Positions 52,427 to 61,741 of a stretch of 64,000 bases of DNA are shown piece by piece (the stretch's first letter is position 1; each line of letters starts with the position of its first letter). Made by a program: the position numbers and the translations under genes. The notes below the pieces were generated by a model. That model ran no database searches. It saw only the letters and a program-made list of their open reading frames with translations, and was not told the origin of the DNA. This DNA comes from CADEDV01 sp964412375 (lineage in GTDB: Bacteria; Bacteroidota; Bacteroidia; Chitinophagales; Chitinophagaceae), in contig CAYPOD010000008.1 of the NCBI GenBank assembly GCA_964412375.1, positions 45,726 through 109,725 of the forward strand, given 5' to 3'.

Positions 52427-54466
52427 TTACTTTTTCATCTCTTCTAATTTCTTCTGCATGACAAACATCTGGTCTCTCAGTCTCGCTGCTTCCATGAAAT
52501 CTAAATCTCTCGCCGCTTTTTCCATTTCCTTTTTGATCTTGTTCAGGGCCTTTTCCATCTGAGGAATGGTTTTATACTCGGCCTGTTCTTCGGCAGCAAC
52601 TGTCACCAGGTCTTCGTCAGGTGCAATAGCGTATGGATTGGCTGGATCGTATCCCTTTATGTCTAAAACAGATGTTTGCGCAAAAACATCTTTTGTGGTT
52701 TTCTTTACTGTTTTTGGCGTAATGCCATGTTCAATATTATAAGCGATCTGTTTTTCCCGGCGGCGGTTGGTTTCATCAATTGTTTTTTGCATACTCTCGG
52801 TCATCTTATCAGCATAAAAGATTACGAGGCCATCCACATTCCTGGCCGCTCTTCCTGCTGTTTGGGTCAATGATTTTTCATTGCGGAGAAAACCTTCTTT
52901 ATCGGCATCGAGTATGGCAACCAATGAAACTTCGGGCAGATCAAGCCCCTCTCTTAATAAATTCACACCTACCAGCACATCAATCTTTCCCAGGCGCAGT
53001 TCACGAAGAATTTCCACTCTTTCGAGTGTGTCCACTTCGCTGTGGATGTATTTCGATTTGATATTGATCTTGTGCAGGTATTTATCCATCTCTTCCGCCA
53101 TGCGTTTTGTTAGCGTGGTTACAAGCACCCGGTCGCCTTTGGTCACTCTCTTGTCAATTTCATCTAACAGGTCATCAATCTGGTTCACACTCGGACGTAT
53201 TTCAATAGGCGGGTCCAATAAGCCGGTTGGCCGCACCACCTGCTCTATGACTACTCCTTCTGTTTTTTCCAGTTCATAATCATCCGGTGTGGCGGAAACA
53301 AAGACCACCTGGTTGAGCATGGATTCAAACTCATGAAAATTCAAGGGCCGGTTGTCTAAAGCAGAAGGCAAACGGAAACCATAATCAACCAAAATGAGTT
53401 TTCGGCTGCGGTCGCCGCCATACATACCACTCACCTGCGGCACTGTCTGGTGACTTTCATCAATCACCATCAGGTAATCTTTTGGAAAATAATCCAGCAA
53501 ACAAAATGGCCTTGTGCCTGGTTTGCGGCGATCAAAAAACCGTGAATAGTTTTCTATGCCGCTGCAATAACCGAGTTCTTTTATCATTTCCAGGTCATAC
53601 TCCACTCTTTCTTTCAATCGTTGTGCTTCGATCACCTTACCTGTGTTCTTGAAATACTCCACCTGTGTTCCCATCTCATCCTGTATCTCATAGATCACCT
53701 GTTGCATGATATCTTTTGGCGCCACATACAGGTTGGCCGGGAAGATGGCGGCGTTTTCCATTTTGCCGATACGCTTCCCTGTTACCACATCCATGCTTTC
53801 TATTTCTTCTATCTCATCGCCAAAGAAGGTGATGCGATAACCATAATCCACATATGGAAGGTTGATGTCAACCGTATCTCCCTTCACCCGGAAGGATCCG
53901 CGGTTGAAGTCGCCGGTTGTTCGTGTATAAAGAGAATTTACTAATGAATGCAAAAAACCTTGCCGGGAAATGATCTGCCCTTTACTGATACGGACAATAC
54001 CGTTTTCATAATCGGTAGGATTGCCCATACCATAAATACAACTCACGGATGCCACAACGATAATATCTCTTCTGCCACTTAATAAACTTGATGTGGCCCT
54101 TAGCCGGAGTTTATCTAATTCATCATTGATGCTCTGGTCTTTTTCGATATACACATCACTCACAGGCAGGTAAGCTTCCGGCTGGTAGTAATCATAATAT
54201 GAAACAAAATATTCCACTGCATTCTCCGGAAAGAACTGGCGGAATTCTCCATACAATTGGGCAACTAATGTTTTGTTATGCGTCAGCACCAGTGTGGGCC
54301 GTTGCACATTTTGTATAACATTGGCAATGGTAAATGTTTTGCCACTACCTGTTACACCCAATAAGGTTTGGAATTTTTCGCCATGCAAAATCCCATCCGT
54401 CAGCTGACGGATAGCTTCCGGCTGATCGCCGGCAGGAGGAAAAGGAGCCTGTAACTGAAAAGGCAT
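52427..54466 (-). CDS. uvrB: excinuclease ABC subunit B
   Basis: DNA-damage recognition helicase of nucleotide excision repair. 679 residues. Walker A is LLGVTGSGKTFTIANV; the beta-hairpin is in YYDYYQPEAYLPVSDVYIEK; motif DESH is in LMVIDESHQTVPQ; the helicase motifs VLVGVNLLREGLDLPEVSL and QTAGRAARNVDG follow. The UVR domain (LNKIKKEMEKAARDLDFMEA) is at the C-terminus. The start at ATG 54466 fits the family. The alkyltransferase-like protein of this window could feed lesions to this pathway. Confidence 0.98.
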   Translation of the reverse strand: MPFQLQAPFPPAGDQPEAIRQLTDGILHGEKFQTLLGVTGSGKTFTIANVIQNVQRPTLVLTHNKTLVAQLYGEFRQFFPENAVEYFVSYYDYYQPEAYLPVSDVYIEKDQSINDELDKLRLRATSSLLSGRRDIIVVASVSCIYGMGNPTDYENGIVRISKGQIISRQGFLHSLVNSLYTRTTGDFNRGSFRVKGDTVDINLPYVDYGYRITFFGDEIEEIESMDVVTGKRIGKMENAAIFPANLYVAPKDIMQQVIYEIQDEMGTQVEYFKNTGKVIEAQRLKERVEYDLEMIKELGYCSGIENYSRFFDRRKPGTRPFCLLDYFPKDYLMVIDESHQTVPQVSGMYGGDRSRKLILVDYGFRLPSALDNRPLNFHEFESMLNQVVFVSATPDDYELEKTEGVVIEQVVRPTGLLDPPIEIRPSVNQIDDLLDEIDKRVTKGDRVLVTTLTKRMAEEMDKYLHKINIKSKYIHSEVDTLERVEILRELRLGKIDVLVGVNLLREGLDLPEVSLVAILDADKEGFLRNEKSLTQTAGRAARNVDGLVIFYADKMTESMQKTIDETNRRREKQIAYNIEHGITPKTVKKTTKDVFAQTSVLDIKGYDPANPYAIAPDEDLVTVAAEEQAEYKTIPQMEKALNKIKKEMEKAARDLDFMEAARLRDQMFVMQKKLEEMKK

Positions 54467-54477
54467 AAAGAGGGTTA

Positions 54478-54485
54478 CAAATTTA
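54478..54485 (-). promoter_or_regulatory. -7 promoter element of uvrB
   Basis: TAAATTTG on the coding strand, an exact TAnnTTTG match 11 bases before the uvrB ATG, giving a very short leader. No -33 match at the standard distance. Located in the short gap after mgsA. Confidence 0.35.
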
Positions 54486-54491
54486 CCCGCA

Positions 54492-54944
54492 TTATTTCAA
54501 TTTTCGGGAAGTGTAAGCAGAATAATCCGGCAAGATTGCTTGGTATTCTTCGTGCATCAGTGGCGATGTCATGATGAAATCGGCCGTGGCCCTGTCACAA
54601 GCCACCGGAATGTTCCAGGTAGCGGCCACTCGCAGCAAAGCTTTAATATCAGGGTCATGCGGCTGAGCTTCCATCGGGTCCCAAAAGAAAATGAGGATAT
54701 CAATTTTTCCTTCAGCTATCATGGCGCCTATCTGCTGGTCGCCTCCGAGGGGTCCGCTTAATAATTTTACAACAGGTTGTTGTATTGCAACTTCAAGCAT
54801 ATTTCCGGTAGTTCCCGTAGCAAAAAGTTTATGACCAGCAAGCACAGCTTTATTATATACAGCCCACTCTGTCAATTCGGGTTTCTTATTATCATGTGCC
54901 ACCAGGGCAATACGTTTTTGACTGGTAAGTTTTCTGGTGTTCAT
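54492..54944 (-). CDS. mgsA: methylglyoxal synthase
   Basis: Converts dihydroxyacetone phosphate to methylglyoxal and phosphate. A 150-residue protein of the MGS-like fold: RIALVAHDNKKPELTEWAV, LFATGTTGNMLEV (phosphate site), LSGPLGGDQQIGAMIAEG with the catalytic Asp, and IFFWDPMEAQPHDPDIKALL. It is the usual length. A hairpin lies directly in front of its start codon and the gene is 56 bases after gcvT. Confidence 0.96.
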   Translation of the reverse strand: MNTRKLTSQKRIALVAHDNKKPELTEWAVYNKAVLAGHKLFATGTTGNMLEVAIQQPVVKLLSGPLGGDQQIGAMIAEGKIDILIFFWDPMEAQPHDPDIKALLRVAATWNIPVACDRATADFIMTSPLMHEEYQAILPDYSAYTSRKLK

Positions 54945-54950
54945 ATATGA

Positions 54951-54978
54951 AAAGACTTTATCAAATGATAAGGTCTTT
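54951..54978 (-). terminator. hairpin between gcvT and mgsA, touching the mgsA start
   Basis: AAAGACTTTATC (54951-54962) pairs with GATAAGGTCTTT (54967-54978) with one G-T pair and a four-base loop; on the minus strand TTTT follows. It can end the gcvT transcript or control mgsA, whose ATG is only six bases downstream. Confidence 0.55.
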
Positions 54979-55000
54979 ATAAAGGTAACGCAAAAGCAGT

Positions 55001-56086
55001 TTAGCTGAAAGGCATCTTCACGACTTTTGCCTGTAGCAGTTTGTCCCGGACTTTGATGTTGATATTGCTGTCGATGGCTGCAAATGTTTTTGATACATAA
55101 CCCATTCCAATTGCTTTACCCAAACTGGGTGATTGGGTGCCGGAAGTTACATGGCCTATCTTGTTGCCATTAGTATCATTTATTTCATAACCATGACGGG
55201 GAATTCCTTTGTCTATCATTTCAAAGCCCACCAGTTTTCTTTCCAGCCCGTTAGCTTTCTGTTTTTCAAAGATTTCTTTTGCAGTAAAATCTTTTGTGAA
55301 TTTGGTGATCCATCCCAAACCTGCTTCCAATGGAGATGTTGTATCGTCAATATCGTTTCCGTATAAACAAAAACCCATTTCCAACCGCAACGTATCTCTT
55401 GCACCAAGACCAACCGGTTTTAATCCCTGCGGTCCGCCAATTTTAAAAATGGCATCCCATATTTTGTCAGCAGCGCCGTCTTTGTCTTCAAAGTATATTT
55501 CTACACCACCAGCGCCGGTATAACCGGTAGCACTGATCAGCACATTATCCACTCCGGCAAATTTTCCTTTGACAAACGTGTAGTACTTCAGGTTGAGAAT
55601 GTCCATATCTGTCAATGGCTGCAGTATTTTCGTCGCATTAGGTCCCTGTACAGCCAGCAAACATGTTTTGTCTGAGATATTATGCATTTCTGCATTGTTT
55701 GTATTGAACCGGCTGATCCAGTTCCAGTCTTTCTCAATATTAGAGGCATTTACCACCAGCATATAGACTTTGTTCTCTTCAATGCAATAAACCAAGAGGT
55801 CATCTACAATGCCACCGGTTTCATTGGGCAGGCAACTGTATTGGGCCTGTCCCGCTTTGAGCTTCGATGCATCATTGCTGGTCACTCTTTGAATGAGATC
55901 CAAAGCATGCTCTCCTTTCAGGATGAATTCACCCATATGGCTCACATCAAACACACCGGCATTTTTTCTCACGGCAGCATGTTCATCATTGATGCCGGAA
56001 TAGGAAATGGGCATATTGTAGCCGGCAAATTCAGCCATCTTAGCGCCGAGAGCAATATGTTTTTGAGTGAATGGAGTGTTCTTCAT
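55001..56086 (-). CDS. gcvT: aminomethyltransferase (glycine cleavage system T protein)
   Basis: Transfers the methylene group of glycine to tetrahydrofolate in the glycine cleavage system. 361 residues. Blocks include KMAEFAGYNMPISYSGI, FDVSHMGEFILKG, YSCLPNETGGIVDDLLVY, ISATGYTGAGGVEIYF and LGARDTLRLEMGFCLYGND. gcvH and gcvP are not adjacent. Normal length for the family. A -7-like TACATTTG lies 18 bases in front of its start. Confidence 0.97.
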   Translation of the reverse strand: MKNTPFTQKHIALGAKMAEFAGYNMPISYSGINDEHAAVRKNAGVFDVSHMGEFILKGEHALDLIQRVTSNDASKLKAGQAQYSCLPNETGGIVDDLLVYCIEENKVYMLVVNASNIEKDWNWISRFNTNNAEMHNISDKTCLLAVQGPNATKILQPLTDMDILNLKYYTFVKGKFAGVDNVLISATGYTGAGGVEIYFEDKDGAADKIWDAIFKIGGPQGLKPVGLGARDTLRLEMGFCLYGNDIDDTTSPLEAGLGWITKFTKDFTAKEIFEKQKANGLERKLVGFEMIDKGIPRHGYEINDTNGNKIGHVTSGTQSPSLGKAIGMGYVSKTFAAIDSNINIKVRDKLLQAKVVKMPFS

Positions 56087-56103
56087 ACATGCAAAATTGT
56101 CCG

Positions 56104-56111
56104 CAAATGTA
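56104..56111 (-). promoter_or_regulatory. -7 promoter element of gcvT
   Basis: TACATTTG on the coding strand, an exact TAnnTTTG match in the 37-base gap between the alcohol dehydrogenase gene and gcvT. The implied start is close to 56097, about 11 bases before the ATG. Confidence 0.4.
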
Positions 56112-56123
56112 GAGGAAAATCAA

Positions 56124-57170
56124 CTATGGATGTAATACTGCTTTAATGCAATTATCAAGTTTCCTGTCAAACACATCATAGGCCAATGCCCCATTATCCA
56201 ACGAGAAATGATGGGTGATGATCGTTTCAGCAGGATACCGCTGTATCACTTCTTCCCGCACCAGTTTATTGGCGTAGTAATGAGCAGGGCAACGACCGAT
56301 CTTGTAAACAAGATTTTTATCATAAGCTTCTACGGGTGAAAACGAAAAGTTTTTAGTGGTATGCACTCCAACAGATGAAATAGTGCCGCCCGGCCGTAAA
56401 ATATCCATAGCTAATCGTAGTGCTTCGCTGCTTCCCACCACTTCCATCACGGCATCGGCGCCTCTTCCGTTTGTAGCATGCAAAATAGTATCCCTGGCAT
56501 CTGCTGCTCCTGGATTTATCGGAACAGCTCCGAATTCCTTTGCCTTCGCTAATCTTTCAGCGGAATAATCTATCGCAAATATTTTTTCTGCGCCTAAATG
56601 TTTTGCTGCGATCACCGTCATCAGCCCCACAGGTCCGCAACCGATAATTGCATATGTTCCTTTTGCAGTTATGCCTGCATTCTCAGCGCAGAAGTAGCCG
56701 GTGGAAAAAATATCACCCAGTAATAATCCTTTTTCTTCACTTAGGTCATTACTCAAAGCAATAAGTGTTGTATCTGCCATCGGCACACGGATAAATTGTG
56801 CTTGTGCGCCATGTAAGCCGTGACCGGCTTGCACCCATCCAAAAAGATTTCCTTTTTCACAGCGGCAGGTAAGACCAATCAGGCAATAATAGCATTCACC
56901 GCAAGAGGTGGTAAAGGGGCTCAGCACTCTTGATCCTTTTTTATATTTCTTTACATCGCTTCCTGTTTCTACAACTGTGCCCACAAACTCGTGGCCCATT
57001 ACTGTTCCAGTGTCGAGGCCTGTTTCCCTGCCGTGGTATACATGAAGATCTGAACCACAAATGCCAGATAAACTAACCCTGACGATAGCATCAGTTGGGT
57101 GCACTATCACCGGATCGGTAACTGTCTGATGAACGATCTTTTCAATTCCTCCAAAGGTTAATGCTTGCAT
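56124..57170 (-). CDS. zinc-dependent alcohol dehydrogenase, MDR family
   Basis: A 348-residue medium-chain dehydrogenase. Catalytic zinc ligands are in GICGSDLHVYHG and GHEFVGTV; the structural zinc cysteines are CGECYYCLIGLTCRC; the NAD-binding motif is IIGCGPVGLMTVIAAKHLGA. It resembles glutathione-independent or threonine dehydrogenase-like subgroups (EVVGSSEALRLA); substrate unknown. The start was set to ATG 57170 (MQALTFGGIEK). It is transcribed toward gcvT on the same strand. Confidence 0.92.
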   Translation of the reverse strand: MQALTFGGIEKIVHQTVTDPVIVHPTDAIVRVSLSGICGSDLHVYHGRETGLDTGTVMGHEFVGTVVETGSDVKKYKKGSRVLSPFTTSCGECYYCLIGLTCRCEKGNLFGWVQAGHGLHGAQAQFIRVPMADTTLIALSNDLSEEKGLLLGDIFSTGYFCAENAGITAKGTYAIIGCGPVGLMTVIAAKHLGAEKIFAIDYSAERLAKAKEFGAVPINPGAADARDTILHATNGRGADAVMEVVGSSEALRLAMDILRPGGTISSVGVHTTKNFSFSPVEAYDKNLVYKIGRCPAHYYANKLVREEVIQRYPAETIITHHFSLDNGALAYDVFDRKLDNCIKAVLHP

Positions 57171-57266
57171 GATGTGAATGTACATCATTGCTGCTTTTCC
57201 TATAGAACAGAACTTAGTGTGTGAAATAAAGAAACAATAAGTAGCTTCCGGCTACATGAAAAAAAG

Positions 57267-57290
57267 AGCCCCGACCGAAAGGAAGGGGCT
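57267..57290 (-). terminator. intrinsic terminator of the padR-pspC operon
   Basis: AGCCCC (57267-57272) pairs with GGGGCT (57285-57290); an inner CC/GG pair closes a GAAA tetraloop. On the minus strand a T-run follows. A second hairpin with TCTCGCC/GGCGAGA arms (57297-57313) precedes it, just after the PspC-domain gene stop. Confidence 0.8.
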
Positions 57291-57326
57291 TTACCATCTC
57301 GCCTCAGGCGAGACTTCAACCGAAGT

Positions 57327-59558
57327 TTATCGCATCCAGGACATCAGTGAAAGAACTGGTGAAGGAGAACCTGCTGCAAAATCATCGTTCCTTTCATCCA
57401 GGCTTTCAGCCCTGCGGGATGTTGATTGTTGTTTTTTTTGTTTCTCTTCAAGATCCCTGATCCGTTTTTCTGCCTCTTCTCTTTTTCTTTTTTCTTCACG
57501 AAGCTGTTCATCGAGGTTGATGCTGTCTTTGTTTTGTTCTTTATAACGATAATCGTTGCTGTCACTTTCTGTATTTGGAATGTTTCCCGCAGCATCTCTG
57601 AGGTTGCCGTCAATGCCCATTACATAATCCACATTGGTACGGAAACGGAACGAATACCTGTCATCAATATTTATTTCAACACCCCTGTCACGGCGATAGC
57701 TTCTTTTCACCCTGAAATTGACCGGGTTCAGTTTTTCTGTAACCGAACGGTCAAAACGAATCTGTTTTCCAACGGGCACCTGTATTTCCACTTCCACCTG
57801 CTGACCACGGAACTTGCTATCCTTATCGATCGCATAACCATTGGCAAGATCCAGCACACTATCCCGTGATGAAACACTGTATTGAATTTTTTCAGCCCGG
57901 GCCAGCGCCTCTTCTTCTGTTCTGCCAAACCCATGGCGTTTCAGGATTACATGATATTGCGAATCCGGGCTCACTTTCACATCAAAACGTACGGTTGACA
58001 TACGCAGGGTATCTTCCGTCAGATCCCAGCCTTCGCCGCCATCATTCATCCAGGCAAAACGACCGGTATAAGAAAGTTCGGGTTGTGATACAGCTACAAT
58101 TAGTTTTTTGTTTGGAGGTTGATTCACCTGTAAAACGGATTGGCTGGTTTCATATTCACGAAAATCTTTTGAGAGACTGACGCCGAACAACGTGGCAACC
58201 ACCCAGCCGATGGTCCACAGAAAAGCGAACGTCCAGCCGAGATAGTTATTTCTTGATTTCACTCTCAGGATACGGCGTATCAGCCAGGTGATAAACCCGA
58301 TGAGGGGAACACCCAGGAAGAAAATCAAAGTGCCCCAGGCATATAGTTGCTGCGACTGGCTTGTCCACAAAAAGTTATTGATCGGCCACCAGGCTACGCC
58401 ACCAAATATTAAAACAAGCAGGGCCACAAACAAACCGAAAGCGATCGTACCTGCTATAAAAAGAAAGAACGCTTTGAATAAAACACCAATCGCATGACCT
58501 AACCCTCTGCCGCCTCTGCGGGTGGTTTCACCAAATTCCCTTGCAAAATCCTTTCCCCTGGTTCCTGCAAATTCTTTTGCCCTGTCTCCAAATTGTTGCG
58601 CCGATGCTTTGACTTCATCACTCCATTCTTTCATCCTTTCCTTCATGTTGCCTGCAGATTCTTTTACGTTCTGCCTGATCCTGTTCACATCCACTTTTTC
58701 ACCCCGCATTTCCATTTTTTCATAAGGGCTGATCGCCTCCGGCAACACCATCCATAACACGACATAGGCAAGAATGAATGTGCCGCTTAAAGACCCAAAC
58801 ACAATATTGGGGAAAATATCAAAACCGCTGTCCCAGGCAAAGCCTTTCAGAATATTGACAAACAGGCTAAGCACCAGCGGGGCAGCAAATATCAACCGGA
58901 TGGTGGATGTCCGGGCATTGAAATAAGCAGCCAAACCACCGGCTACGCCGCCAATGATCCTGTCATCGGGGTTGCGATACAATCTTTTCCCGGAGAATCC
59001 TTCCAGATCTTTGGGCGGAAGAATGATCCACAACAATATGTAGGCAAGAAAACCAAGGCCAAACCCTCCAAAAGTGATGATCGCAAATAAGATCCTTACA
59101 ATGGCAGGGTCAACATTCAGGTAAGCAGCGATGCCACTACAAACACCACCTATGAATTTATCACCTGTATCACGATACAGCCGGCCTCTTGATGTTTTCT
59201 TTTCTGTATATGCGGACGAAGATGCAGAAGATGAAGAGGATGATTCCTGCTGTGACTGCCCGGGTTTTACATTTGTGACTTTTTCAGCCGCTTCCTCGGC
59301 TTCAAAATCTTCCGGTCTTCCCATAGAAGTGATGATCTCTTCTACGTTGGCGTCTGTGATGCAATCGGCGCCTTTCCTCACTTTTTCACTCATCAACTCG
59401 GCAATGCGGCTTTCAATGTCATTGATGATCTCTTCGCGGCTCTCTTCGTTGGCAAAATAGCGACGGAGGCTTTCGATATAGGCCTGCAGGTTTTCGTATG
59501 CCGAATCTTCAATCGGTATCACCCGGCCGCTAAGGTTGATATTGATGATCTTTTTCAT
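57327..59558 (-). CDS. PspC-domain membrane protein with two PspC domains
   Basis: A 743-residue envelope-stress-type membrane protein. Residues 1-90 form a soluble helical domain (MKKIININLSGRVIPIEDS, then MGRPEDFEAEEA). A serine-rich linker leads to PspC domain 1 (about 126-182, LYRDTGDKFIGGVCSGIAAYL) and PspC domain 2 (about 191-250, LYRNPDDRIIGGVAGGLAAYF). A charged amphipathic helix (NVKESAGNMKERMKEWSDEV) and four more transmembrane helices follow, then a strand-rich domain and a C-terminal coiled coil (EQLREEKRKREEAEKR). It is cotranscribed with padR. Confidence 0.9.
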   Translation of the reverse strand: MKKIININLSGRVIPIEDSAYENLQAYIESLRRYFANEESREEIINDIESRIAELMSEKVRKGADCITDANVEEIITSMGRPEDFEAEEAAEKVTNVKPGQSQQESSSSSSASSSAYTEKKTSRGRLYRDTGDKFIGGVCSGIAAYLNVDPAIVRILFAIITFGGFGLGFLAYILLWIILPPKDLEGFSGKRLYRNPDDRIIGGVAGGLAAYFNARTSTIRLIFAAPLVLSLFVNILKGFAWDSGFDIFPNIVFGSLSGTFILAYVVLWMVLPEAISPYEKMEMRGEKVDVNRIRQNVKESAGNMKERMKEWSDEVKASAQQFGDRAKEFAGTRGKDFAREFGETTRRGGRGLGHAIGVLFKAFFLFIAGTIAFGLFVALLVLIFGGVAWWPINNFLWTSQSQQLYAWGTLIFFLGVPLIGFITWLIRRILRVKSRNNYLGWTFAFLWTIGWVVATLFGVSLSKDFREYETSQSVLQVNQPPNKKLIVAVSQPELSYTGRFAWMNDGGEGWDLTEDTLRMSTVRFDVKVSPDSQYHVILKRHGFGRTEEEALARAEKIQYSVSSRDSVLDLANGYAIDKDSKFRGQQVEVEIQVPVGKQIRFDRSVTEKLNPVNFRVKRSYRRDRGVEINIDDRYSFRFRTNVDYVMGIDGNLRDAAGNIPNTESDSNDYRYKEQNKDSINLDEQLREEKRKREEAEKRIRDLEEKQKKQQSTSRRAESLDERNDDFAAGSPSPVLSLMSWMR

Positions 59559-59588
59559 GTGCTGTAATATTTGGTTGAAGCAGGATGG

Positions 59589-59936
59589 TTAGTTACTGAG
59601 TGGTTGGTCATTCTTGTTGGCTAAGGCATTCACTCCATTGGATAATTCATTCCAGGTTTGTTCCAATTCTTTGTAAAATCTCTCACCTTTTTCTGTAAGA
59701 GAAAAATATTTTCGGGGAGGCCCGGCATTGCTTTCTACCCAGCGATACGTTAACATGTCTGCGTTTTTCAAACGTGTTAGCAAGGGATAAAGGGTGCCCT
59801 CCAGTATCTGCAGGCTGGCGGCCCTCATCTCTTCCACAATATCACTGGGATAAGCTTCTCCCCTGCGGATGATGGAGAGGATGCAAAACTCCAGGATCCC
59901 CTTGCGCATCTGGCTCTGTGTATTTTCAATGTTCAT
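59589..59936 (-). CDS. PadR-family transcriptional regulator
   Basis: A 115-residue winged-helix repressor. Family features: QMRKGILEFCILSIIRRGEA, SDIVEEM, LEGTLYPLLTRLKNADMLTY and RKYFSLTEKGERF. It is the first gene of a two-gene operon with the PspC gene (30-base gap), a layout widespread in Bacteroidota. A long inverted repeat overlapping its promoter is the probable operator for autorepression. Confidence 0.95.
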   Translation of the reverse strand: MNIENTQSQMRKGILEFCILSIIRRGEAYPSDIVEEMRAASLQILEGTLYPLLTRLKNADMLTYRWVESNAGPPRKYFSLTEKGERFYKELEQTWNELSNGVNALANKNDQPLSN

Positions 59937-59960
59937 GTCTGTTCCTTTTCAATGGTAAGA

Positions 59961-59992
59961 CAAAACTAAGGCAATATTTAGTACTGTGCAAA
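59961..59992 (-). promoter_or_regulatory. promoter of the padR-pspC operon
   Basis: On the coding strand TTTG (complement of 59989-59992), exactly 20 bases, then TAGTTTTG (complement of 59961-59968): full matches to -33 TTTG and -7 TAnnTTTG. Transcription would start about 6 bases further, some 18 bases before the ATG. Confidence 0.7.
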
Positions 59993-60009
59993 ACAAAGTA
60001 CCAAATATT
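59973..60009. promoter_or_regulatory. inverted repeat, probable PadR operator
   Basis: AATATTTAGTACT (59973-59985) and AGTACCAAATATT (59997-60009) are inverted repeats with 12 of 13 positions matching, separated by 11 bases. The -33 element sits in the spacer, so a bound dimer would hide it. Confidence 0.7.
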
Positions 60010-60176
60010 TTCAAGTAATGATTCGGATTTTCATAGTAAGATTTAGTTTAAAGAATTGAAAAATAATTACTTATATTGATTTTATTTCTTTATTCACCAA
60101 AATTATAGGGTTTAGACAAGCGGCAATTTTGGGGGATAGTCGAGCAGTTGTGGGCTTATTTCAATTAATTTGTTGC

Positions 60177-61199
60177 ATGCAGCGAAGCATTTTTTTATAC
60201 ATGGTTCTTTGTATACTTTTAGCCTGTAATCGTTACAAAGCTTATCAAGATCAATACAACTTTAAAAGCAAAGACGGTAAACCGGATTACAGCGATTTGA
60301 ATTACTGGGCAGCGCATCCCTGGAAATGGGATCCGTCTGATAGTGTTCCTTCTGCACTTCGTCATGAAATGAAAGACTCTTTAGCAGACGTCTTTTTTCT
60401 TCATCCTACCACACACACAAAAAAAAGAAAAGCAAAGGATAGGAATGCAAACATTGATGATGCATATATCAATGCAAAGACTGATTACTCTGCCATTTTA
60501 TACCAGGCTAGTGTGTTTAATAAGCAAAGCAGGGTATTTGCCCCACGATACAGGCAGGCACATATAAAAACATTTTTTGAAAAACAGGATGAGGAAACAG
60601 AAAAAATATTTGACCTTGCTTATGAGGATGTAAAAACATCGTTTGAGTATTATTTGCAACACTGGAATAAGGGGAAGCCGGTTATTATTGCGGCGCATAG
60701 CCAGGGAAGCAAACTGGCGGAAAGATTGCTGAAAGAGTTTTTTGAAGACAAGCCACTCAAGAATAAATTAATTGTTGCTTATCTCGCAGGCTAGCCGGTG
60801 CCAAAAGATTATTTCAGCAGTTTGAAAATGTGTGAGGATTCTTTACAAACGGGCTGCATTTGCAGTTGGCGCACATTCAGAAAAGGCTATGTTCCTTCTT
60901 ACCTGGAAAAAGAAAACGGTAATTCATATGTCAGCAACCCGTTGCTGTGGGTTATAACGGATGAGTATGCTCCAAAGAGTCTGAACAAAGGCAGTGTGTT
61001 GCGAAACTTTAATAAAATGTATAAACACACCACTGATGCTGCTGTAAGTAACGGAGTCTTATTTGTGCGAAAACCGAAATTTCCCTGGAGTTTTCTATAC
61101 TTCACCCGCAATTACCATATCGGCGATATCAATCTTTTTTACCTGAACATCCGGGAAAATGTAAAACAACGGATAACCGCCTTTCGCCAATCTCATTGA
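60177..61199 (+). pseudogene. DUF3089 lipoprotein gene interrupted by an in-frame amber codon
   Basis: Reading continues in one frame for about 340 codons from ATG 60177, broken only by TAG at 60792-60794 (codon 206). The start gives a lipobox (LCILLACNRY). The first part is DUF3089-like alpha/beta-hydrolase, with DVFFLHPTTH and the nucleophile elbow S175 in IIAAHSQGSKLAER. After the stop, PVPKDYFSSLKMCEDS and later GVLFVRKPKFPW continue the family. The stop falls at the strand after the nucleophile helix where relatives have one residue. It may be a recent mutation or a base error. Tail overlaps exbD-like by seven bases. Confidence 0.8.
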
Positions 61200-61741
61200 T
61201 GTTGTTGCAGCCAGGCCGCTTCTTCCGGGCTTTGTTTAGCGATCACATATTTCTTTACATCATTGATCAGCACTTCATCCAGCAGGTTGACTATTGCAGC
61301 GTATGATGCATCCTGTCCCGGCCTGATAATAAGCATCAGCCCGGATCTTCCTTGCTTTGCATTTGGATTATTGTCAAGATGGAGTTGCTTTTTTCTGATC
61401 ACCTCACCAATACCTTTCCGATAAGAATAGTTGGTGCTTAATATCCTGTTTTTTGCAATCGCCTCTTTCCATGAGCCTTCATAATAAAACAATGTATTGT
61501 CTTTGACAGGTAATATCGTTAAAGCTTCAGATTCACCTGCCGGCATATTAATAAAACTGTCTTTTAGCATCAACAGGTCAGTTGCTTTAGGTCTTACCAG
61601 TTCGGTTGTAATGGCAAAAAAAGAAATGAGCAGGAAACCGAGATCAACCATCGGGGTCATATCTGTTTTGAGTGAATGTTTTTGTAGGCGGCAGACACCG
61701 GCTCTCCGGCGCATATGCGAGTTTGGTTCAGGTGCAGTCAT
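61193..61741 (-). CDS. ExbD/TolR-family biopolymer transport protein
   Basis: A 182-residue single-pass protein of the ExbD family, which forms with ExbB the ion-driven motor for TonB. The transmembrane helix and the proton-path Asp are in DMTPMVDLGFLLISFFAIT; the periplasmic part has LMLIIRPGQDASYAAIVNLL. No exbB, tonB or second exbD is adjacent, so it works with subunits encoded elsewhere. The start was set to ATG 61741 (MTAPEPN). Confidence 0.85.
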   Translation of the reverse strand: MTAPEPNSHMRRRAGVCRLQKHSLKTDMTPMVDLGFLLISFFAITTELVRPKATDLLMLKDSFINMPAGESEALTILPVKDNTLFYYEGSWKEAIAKNRILSTNYSYRKGIGEVIRKKQLHLDNNPNAKQGRSGLMLIIRPGQDASYAAIVNLLDEVLINDVKKYVIAKQSPEEAAWLQQHQ

